Below, in pieces: positions 59,800 through 64,000 of a stretch of 64,000 bases of DNA (position 1 is the stretch's first letter; each line of letters begins with the position of its first letter). The DNA is from Saprospiraceae bacterium (GTDB taxonomy: Bacteria > Bacteroidota > Bacteroidia > Chitinophagales > Saprospiraceae), in contig JAIPBL010000004.1 of the NCBI GenBank assembly GCA_021739645.1, forward strand, positions 62,001-126,000, in the 5' to 3' direction. The position numbers were made by a program, and so were the translations under genes. The notes under the pieces are model-generated. The model was not told where the DNA came from, did no database searches, and saw only the letters and a list, made by a program, of their open reading frames with translations.

Positions 59800-60399
59800 T
59801 TAAAGCTTATGTTTGCCAATCAATGGTTGAAGTTTTTTAGCTAACTTATATTCCAACAAAGGCATTAGTGCATCCATATCTGAATTAAACTCAAAAATAT
59901 GCACCCGTAATTGTAATGAAAGCATCCTTGCCCAGTGATAAATCTGAAGTCCATGTTTACGTGAGTTTTTATGGTAACCCAAATGCACAATTAACCTCGC
60001 CCAAAAACATCTTGCTCTGCCCACGTATAAAATTGAAGACTCCAGGTTTAGACTTTTTTTTATAGCTGGGATTGGTCTACTACCCTCAAAATTTCTATAA
60101 TTTCTTATTTCTTCAAGAATTTTAAGTTTGTCTGTTTTTGATACTATTTCAAAATAATACAATACTGGGTCCTTTATATTCATCAACCTTTTGAATTCTT
60201 CTTCTATCTCACAAATATTTCCAGCACTGCCGCCGTAGGTGTAATCTTTCAAATCAGAGCAATCAATTTCATATGGCTGATGCTCTTTGATAGTATTTGA
60301 AACCTGTTTTAATAATAAAGCTGCTGATTTCTCACACACATTCTTGATAAAATCAGTTTGACTTTGATTCATTTTGATTGAATTTTTTGATGAATTCAT
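59800..60399 (-). CDS. GIY-YIG-like nuclease-fold protein
   Basis: SILYVGRARCFWARLIVHLGYHKNSRKHGLQIYHWARML...PLLEYKLAKKLQPLIGKHKL pattern; ATG follows the nuoE TAA immediately. Confidence 0.55.
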   Translation of the reverse strand: MNSSKNSIKMNQSQTDFIKNVCEKSAALLLKQVSNTIKEHQPYEIDCSDLKDYTYGGSAGNICEIEEEFKRLMNIKDPVLYYFEIVSKTDKLKILEEIRNYRNFEGSRPIPAIKKSLNLESSILYVGRARCFWARLIVHLGYHKNSRKHGLQIYHWARMLSLQLRVHIFEFNSDMDALMPLLEYKLAKKLQPLIGKHKL

Positions 60400-60912
60400 T
60401 TAGCAATACCGACTTCTATTTTCCGACTTCTCCCACTCCTCCACCACCGCATCCACCTTCTCCAGCGTCAGGTTCTCGTGGAAGTCCGCCCCAATCATCA
60501 TCATCGGAGCCGTTCCGCAAGAGCCGAGGCATTCGACGGTCTTGAGGGTGAACTTGCCATCGGGGGTGGTTTGGCCTTTTTTGATGCCGAGTTTTTGCTC
60601 CAGGTGCTTCACGATGTCCTCCGCACCCAGCAGCCAGCAGGAGCTGGTGTGGCATACCTCGATGAGGCATTTGCCGACCGGCTTCAGGTTGAACATGCTG
60701 TAAAACGAGGCCACTTCGTACACCTCGATGGGCTGGATGTCGAGCAGCGAGGCCACGTAGTCCATCACCGGGGCGCTCAGCCAGCCATCGAACTCGGCCT
60801 GTGCGAGGTGCAGCACGGGGAGGAGCGCTGACTTCTGGCGGCCAGTTGGGTAGCGGCGGATGATTTTTTGCACCAACGCCAGGGTTTCGTCTGAGAATTT
60901 AATGTCGTTCAT
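60400..60912 (-). CDS. nuoE: NADH-quinone oxidoreductase subunit E
   Basis: MNDIKFSDETLALVQKIIRRYPTGRQKSALLPVLHLAQ, CHTSSCWLLGAEDI, CLGSCGTAPMMMIG. The ORF-track extension NLLNLLNLLN is translated repeat. Confidence 0.96.
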   Translation of the reverse strand: MNDIKFSDETLALVQKIIRRYPTGRQKSALLPVLHLAQAEFDGWLSAPVMDYVASLLDIQPIEVYEVASFYSMFNLKPVGKCLIEVCHTSSCWLLGAEDIVKHLEQKLGIKKGQTTPDGKFTLKTVECLGSCGTAPMMMIGADFHENLTLEKVDAVVEEWEKSENRSRYC

Positions 60913-60916
60913 TTTA

Positions 60917-60999
60917 TAGTTTAGGAGGTTTAGAAGGTTTAGAAGGTTTAGTTGGGGGCCTGCTAAACCCACTAAACTTTCTAAACCCTCTAAACCCTT
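60917..60999 (-). repeat. nuoD/nuoE junction mirrored nonamer array
   Basis: Minus strand (AGGGTTTAG)x2 AAAGTTTAG TGGGTTTAG - CAGGCCCCCAA - CTAAACCTT CTAAACCTT CTAAACCTC CTAAACTAT. Confidence 0.88.
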
Positions 61000-62205
61000 T
61001 TAAGCATCCAACTCCCCCGCTATCACATTCATGCTACTCATCGTCAAAATCGCATCGCTCAGCATCGAACCCTTAATCATCTCAGGATAAGCCTGGTAGT
61101 AGATGAAGCAAGGCCGACGGAAATGCAAGCGGAACGGCGTCCGTCCCCCATCGCTGATGAGGTAAAAACCAAGCTCGCCATTGCCACCTTCGACGGCGTG
61201 ATAGACCTCGCCCTTTGGCACGTCCATCTCGCCCATCACGATTTTGAACTGGTAAATCAGCGCCTCCATTTTCGAATATACCTCCTCTTTCGGCGGCAAA
61301 TAGAAAGCAGGCACATCGGCATGAATGGCGCCGTCCGGCATGTTCTTCATCGCCTGTTCGATGATGCCGAGGCTCTGTTTCATTTCTTCGAGGCGCACCA
61401 TGAAGCGGTCGTAGGTGTCGCCGTTGGTGCCTACGGGGATTTGGAAATCGAAATCCTCGTAGCTGCTGTAAGGGTTCATCACCCGCACGTCATAGTCCAC
61501 GCCAGCGGCACGGAGATTCGGACCAGTAAAACCGTAGGCCAATGCCCGTTCTGCGCTTATCGCCCCAACGTTGATGGTGCGGTCCATGAAGATGCGGTTG
61601 CGGAGCAAGAGGTTCTCGAACTCCTGCAGTTTTTCGGGAAAATGCTGTACGAAATATTCCAGTTTCTCCCAAGCTTTTGGGGAGAAATCACGCTCCATAC
61701 CGCCGATGCGGCCTGTGTTGGTCGTGAGCCTTGCGCCGCAGACCTCCTCGAAAATCTCGTAGATATGCTCCCGCTCCTGGAAGATGTAAAGGAAGCCGGA
61801 AAGCGCCCCAGTGTCCACCCCGATGACCGAGTCGCAGATGATATGGTCGGCGATGCGGGCCAGTTCCATGATGATGACCCGGATGTACTGCGCCCGTTTG
61901 GGCACTTCGCAGCCGATGAGCTTCTCGACAGTCATGTGCCAGCCCATGTTGTTGATGGGGGCGGAGCAGTAGTTGAGACGGTCAGTGATAGGGGCGATTT
62001 GGTTGTAAGGCCTCCGCTCGGCCAGTTTCTCGAAAGCCCGGTGGATGTACCCGATGGTCGGCTCGTTGGACACGATGATTTCCCCGTCCATTTTTAGGAC
62101 GTTCTGGAAAATACCGTGCGTGGCGGGGTGCGTTGGACCGAGGTTCAGCGTGGTGTATTCCTTTTCGGGCGTCAATATGTTTTGATTCTCAATCATTATT
62201 ATCAA
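61000..62205 (-). CDS. nuoD: NADH-quinone oxidoreductase subunit D
   Basis: LNLGPTHPATHGIFQNVLKMDGE, PTIGYIHRAFEKLAE, SMNVIAGELDA. Confidence 0.97.
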   Translation of the reverse strand: MIIMIENQNILTPEKEYTTLNLGPTHPATHGIFQNVLKMDGEIIVSNEPTIGYIHRAFEKLAERRPYNQIAPITDRLNYCSAPINNMGWHMTVEKLIGCEVPKRAQYIRVIIMELARIADHIICDSVIGVDTGALSGFLYIFQEREHIYEIFEEVCGARLTTNTGRIGGMERDFSPKAWEKLEYFVQHFPEKLQEFENLLLRNRIFMDRTINVGAISAERALAYGFTGPNLRAAGVDYDVRVMNPYSSYEDFDFQIPVGTNGDTYDRFMVRLEEMKQSLGIIEQAMKNMPDGAIHADVPAFYLPPKEEVYSKMEALIYQFKIVMGEMDVPKGEVYHAVEGGNGELGFYLISDGGRTPFRLHFRRPCFIYYQAYPEMIKGSMLSDAILTMSSMNVIAGELDA

Positions 62206-62221
62206 TTCACTTTGGTCAAAC

Positions 62222-62251
62222 GTCGGAGGGATTTAATACCCTTCCGACTGT
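62222..62251 (-). other. nuoC/nuoD intercistronic hairpin
   Basis: GTCGGAAGGG-TATTAAA-TCCCTCCGAC (minus strand). Confidence 0.55.
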
Positions 62252-62258
62252 TGCCGCA

Positions 62259-62783
62259 TCACCTTCCAAACTTGGCGTCGTCTTTATCGTGTTTCCCCAA
62301 ATCCTCCAACGGGTACTGCTTGCGCAATGGGTGGTAATTCATCTCGTCCATGTTCAGGATGCGGCGCAGGTCGGGGTGGCCGACGAAATTGAAACCGAAG
62401 AAATCGTACTCCTGCCGCTCCATCCAATTGGCAGTTGGCCAAAGGTTAGAGACAGTTGGCACATCTAGGTCGGATTCCGGCATGTAGGTTTTGATGCGCA
62501 AACGCCTGTTTTGGTGCATGTTGTGCAATTGGTACATCATGCCGAACTCGCCGCCTTCGTAGCCAGGGATGTGCAGTCCGCAAAGCGTGGTCAGGAAGGC
62601 GAAGCCCATGTCTGAGTCGCTTTTCAGAAAAGTCAACACCTCGATGAGGTTTTGCTTCGCAATGACGACGACCGGGAGGTCGTAGGCTTGCTCGACGTGG
62701 AGGATACCGTCGTCGAACCGTTGGCTAAGTTTTTCAACCACTTCCTCCATCCAGGGAATTTCTATTTCAGCTATTTTCATCAT
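62259..62783 (-). CDS. nuoC: NADH-quinone oxidoreductase subunit C
   Basis: RLRIKTYMPESDLDVPTVSNLWPTANWMERQEYDFFGFNFVGHPDLRRIL. Confidence 0.96.
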   Translation of the reverse strand: MMKIAEIEIPWMEEVVEKLSQRFDDGILHVEQAYDLPVVVIAKQNLIEVLTFLKSDSDMGFAFLTTLCGLHIPGYEGGEFGMMYQLHNMHQNRRLRIKTYMPESDLDVPTVSNLWPTANWMERQEYDFFGFNFVGHPDLRRILNMDEMNYHPLRKQYPLEDLGKHDKDDAKFGR

Positions 62784-63329
62784 TTATTCCAAACCGTAAA
62801 TTGCTTGCGTTTCTTTGTATTCAGCGGAATGCCTACGGCGCAGGCTTTCGTTTTTCGCCAATTCTTGAATCTTCAAAATGCCATCCAGCACCTGCTCGGG
62901 GCGGGGCGGACAGCCGGGAATGTACACATCCACGGGGATGATGCGGTCAATGCCCTGCAAGACCGAATAGGTATCGAAAATGCCGCCGCTGCTGGCGCAG
63001 GCGCCCATCGAGAGTACCCATTTTGGCTCGGCCATTTGCTCGTAAACTTGACGAAGCACCGGCCCCATTTTCTTCGCAATGGTGCCCATCACCATCAGCA
63101 AATCGGCCTGACGGGCGGAGAAGCTGAGGCGCTCGGCACCAAAGCGGCCAAGGTCGTAGTGGCTGGCCATCGTTGCCATGAACTCAATGCCGCAGCAGGA
63201 GGTGGCAAATGGCAATGGCCACAGTGAATTGGCACGGGCGAGGCCCACTACTTTGTCGAGCGAGGTAGCGAAAAAGCCAGTGCCTTCGAGGCCGGGCGGG
63301 GTATTTTCTGGTCGGATGTCAATATTCAT
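62784..63329 (-). CDS. nuoB: NADH-quinone oxidoreductase subunit B
   Basis: [59 protein letters not shown]. The ORF-track N-terminus upstream of M at 63329 is translated repeat. Confidence 0.97.
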   Translation of the reverse strand: MNIDIRPENTPPGLEGTGFFATSLDKVVGLARANSLWPLPFATSCCGIEFMATMASHYDLGRFGAERLSFSARQADLLMVMGTIAKKMGPVLRQVYEQMAEPKWVLSMGACASSGGIFDTYSVLQGIDRIIPVDVYIPGCPPRPEQVLDGILKIQELAKNESLRRRHSAEYKETQAIYGLE

Positions 63330-63519
63330 TGCGGATTTCGGATTGTTGATTGCGGATTGGGATTCCAGCCATTTAAATATCAATTAGGTATTCCAAAAGC
63401 AATCAGGTAATTCGCATTTTAATTTAATCAGCTGCAGATTTGAGCCAGCGAGGTTCGGCAACCAATCCCGAGGTGTCGGGACAAGTTCCGAAATCCGCAA
63501 TCCCAAATCCACAATTGAA
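63330..63519 (-). repeat. nuoA/nuoB junction heptad array, arms separated by ~120 nt
   Basis: Arm next to nuoB reads (plus) GCGGATT TCGGATT GTTGATT GCGGATT GGGATT; arm next to the nuoA stop reads (minus) GTGGATT TGGGATT GCGGATT TCGG. Confidence 0.8.
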
Positions 63520-63873
63520 TCATTCCCATTTCAGCGCCCCCTTCTTAAAGATATACATCAAGCCAACGAAAAGAACTGCCATGAAGGTAAACATTTCGAG
63601 CAAGCCCTTAACACCCAATTCCTTAAAATTGACCGCCCAAGGGTACATGAATATGACTTCCACATCGAATAGGACAAAGAGGATAGCCACTAGGAAGTAT
63701 TTGATGGACACCGGCGAACGTGCATCTCCTACTGACTCGATGCCGCATTCAAATGCTTCGTCTTTGACAACGGTCTTGCGCTTTGGGCCCAGTAAATGAG
63801 TAGCTAGTAGCGTTATAACTACGAAGCTGAGCGCAACCGCAAATACCATCAGAATGGGAAAATATGGATTCAT
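63520..63873 (-). CDS. nuoA: NADH-quinone oxidoreductase subunit A
   Basis: FECGIESVGDARSPVSIKYFLVAILFVLFDVEVIFMYPWAV. Confidence 0.97.
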   Translation of the reverse strand: MNPYFPILMVFAVALSFVVITLLATHLLGPKRKTVVKDEAFECGIESVGDARSPVSIKYFLVAILFVLFDVEVIFMYPWAVNFKELGVKGLLEMFTFMAVLFVGLMYIFKKGALKWE

Positions 63874-63890
63874 GTCTTCAATTTGAGCGG

Positions 63891-63898
63891 CAAAAGTA
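63891..63898 (-). promoter_or_regulatory. -7 box (TAnnTTTG) of the nuo operon
   Basis: Minus strand TACTTTTG 17 nt before the nuoA ATG; same spacing as the purB box. Confidence 0.45.
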
Positions 63899-64000
63899 GG
63901 TACAAAAAATATTCTTTGGCTTACGAATTATTGTAAAGAAAACAATTGATTTTACTGATTTTAGTGCACTGTTCTCATGGTTTTTTGCAATTTTAGAAGG

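Noticed and set aside
61123-62097. 324-aa ORF antisense to nuoD
   Set aside because: Shadow ORF opposite a clear, full-length nuoD; low-complexity V/H/D-rich translation typical of antisense reading.

Overview
The window is a typical chromosomal segment of a Bacteroidota bacterium. Saprospiria-like affiliation is an inference from the T9SS sorting domains, TAnnTTTG promoter boxes, HYR/dockerin-type surface proteins and a short NuoG. The left ~47 kb holds housekeeping and envelope genes: alkaline phosphatase (partial), acyl-CoA dehydrogenase, T9SS-secreted proteins, gamma-glutamyltransferase, purB, lepA, a CPA2 antiporter, OmpA, a PgpH-type HD hydrolase, TonB, a GH78 rhamnosidase, divIC/sucD, a giant dockerin/cohesin-like T9SS protein, a TonB-dependent receptor, an HHH-barrel protein, rnd, acyltransferases, a Psd-like protein, tRNA-Phe, fmt and an M1 peptidase. 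The right ~17 kb is a complete minus-strand nuoA-N operon (respiratory complex I), interrupted by accessory genes. The two most interesting observations are these. (1) A family of intercistronic quasi-palindromic arrays is built from short tandem words (7, 8 or 9 nt) that are mirrored as reverse complement across a short loop. The word is different at each junction, and the array starts on or beside the stop codon of the upstream gene. At least six nuo junctions show it (A/B, D/E, I/J, J/K, K/L, and weakly L/M), as do the 3' end of the giant T9SS gene and the lepA upstream region, with an unmirrored variant after the ompA-like gene. (2) A four-gene cassette (GIY-YIG-like protein, MNT-like nucleotidyltransferase, second nucleotidyltransferase, unknown partner) is seamlessly embedded between nuoE and nuoF, with overlapping or abutting reading frames at most of its junctions. 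All family calls are from reading the translated sequence; no database search was run.
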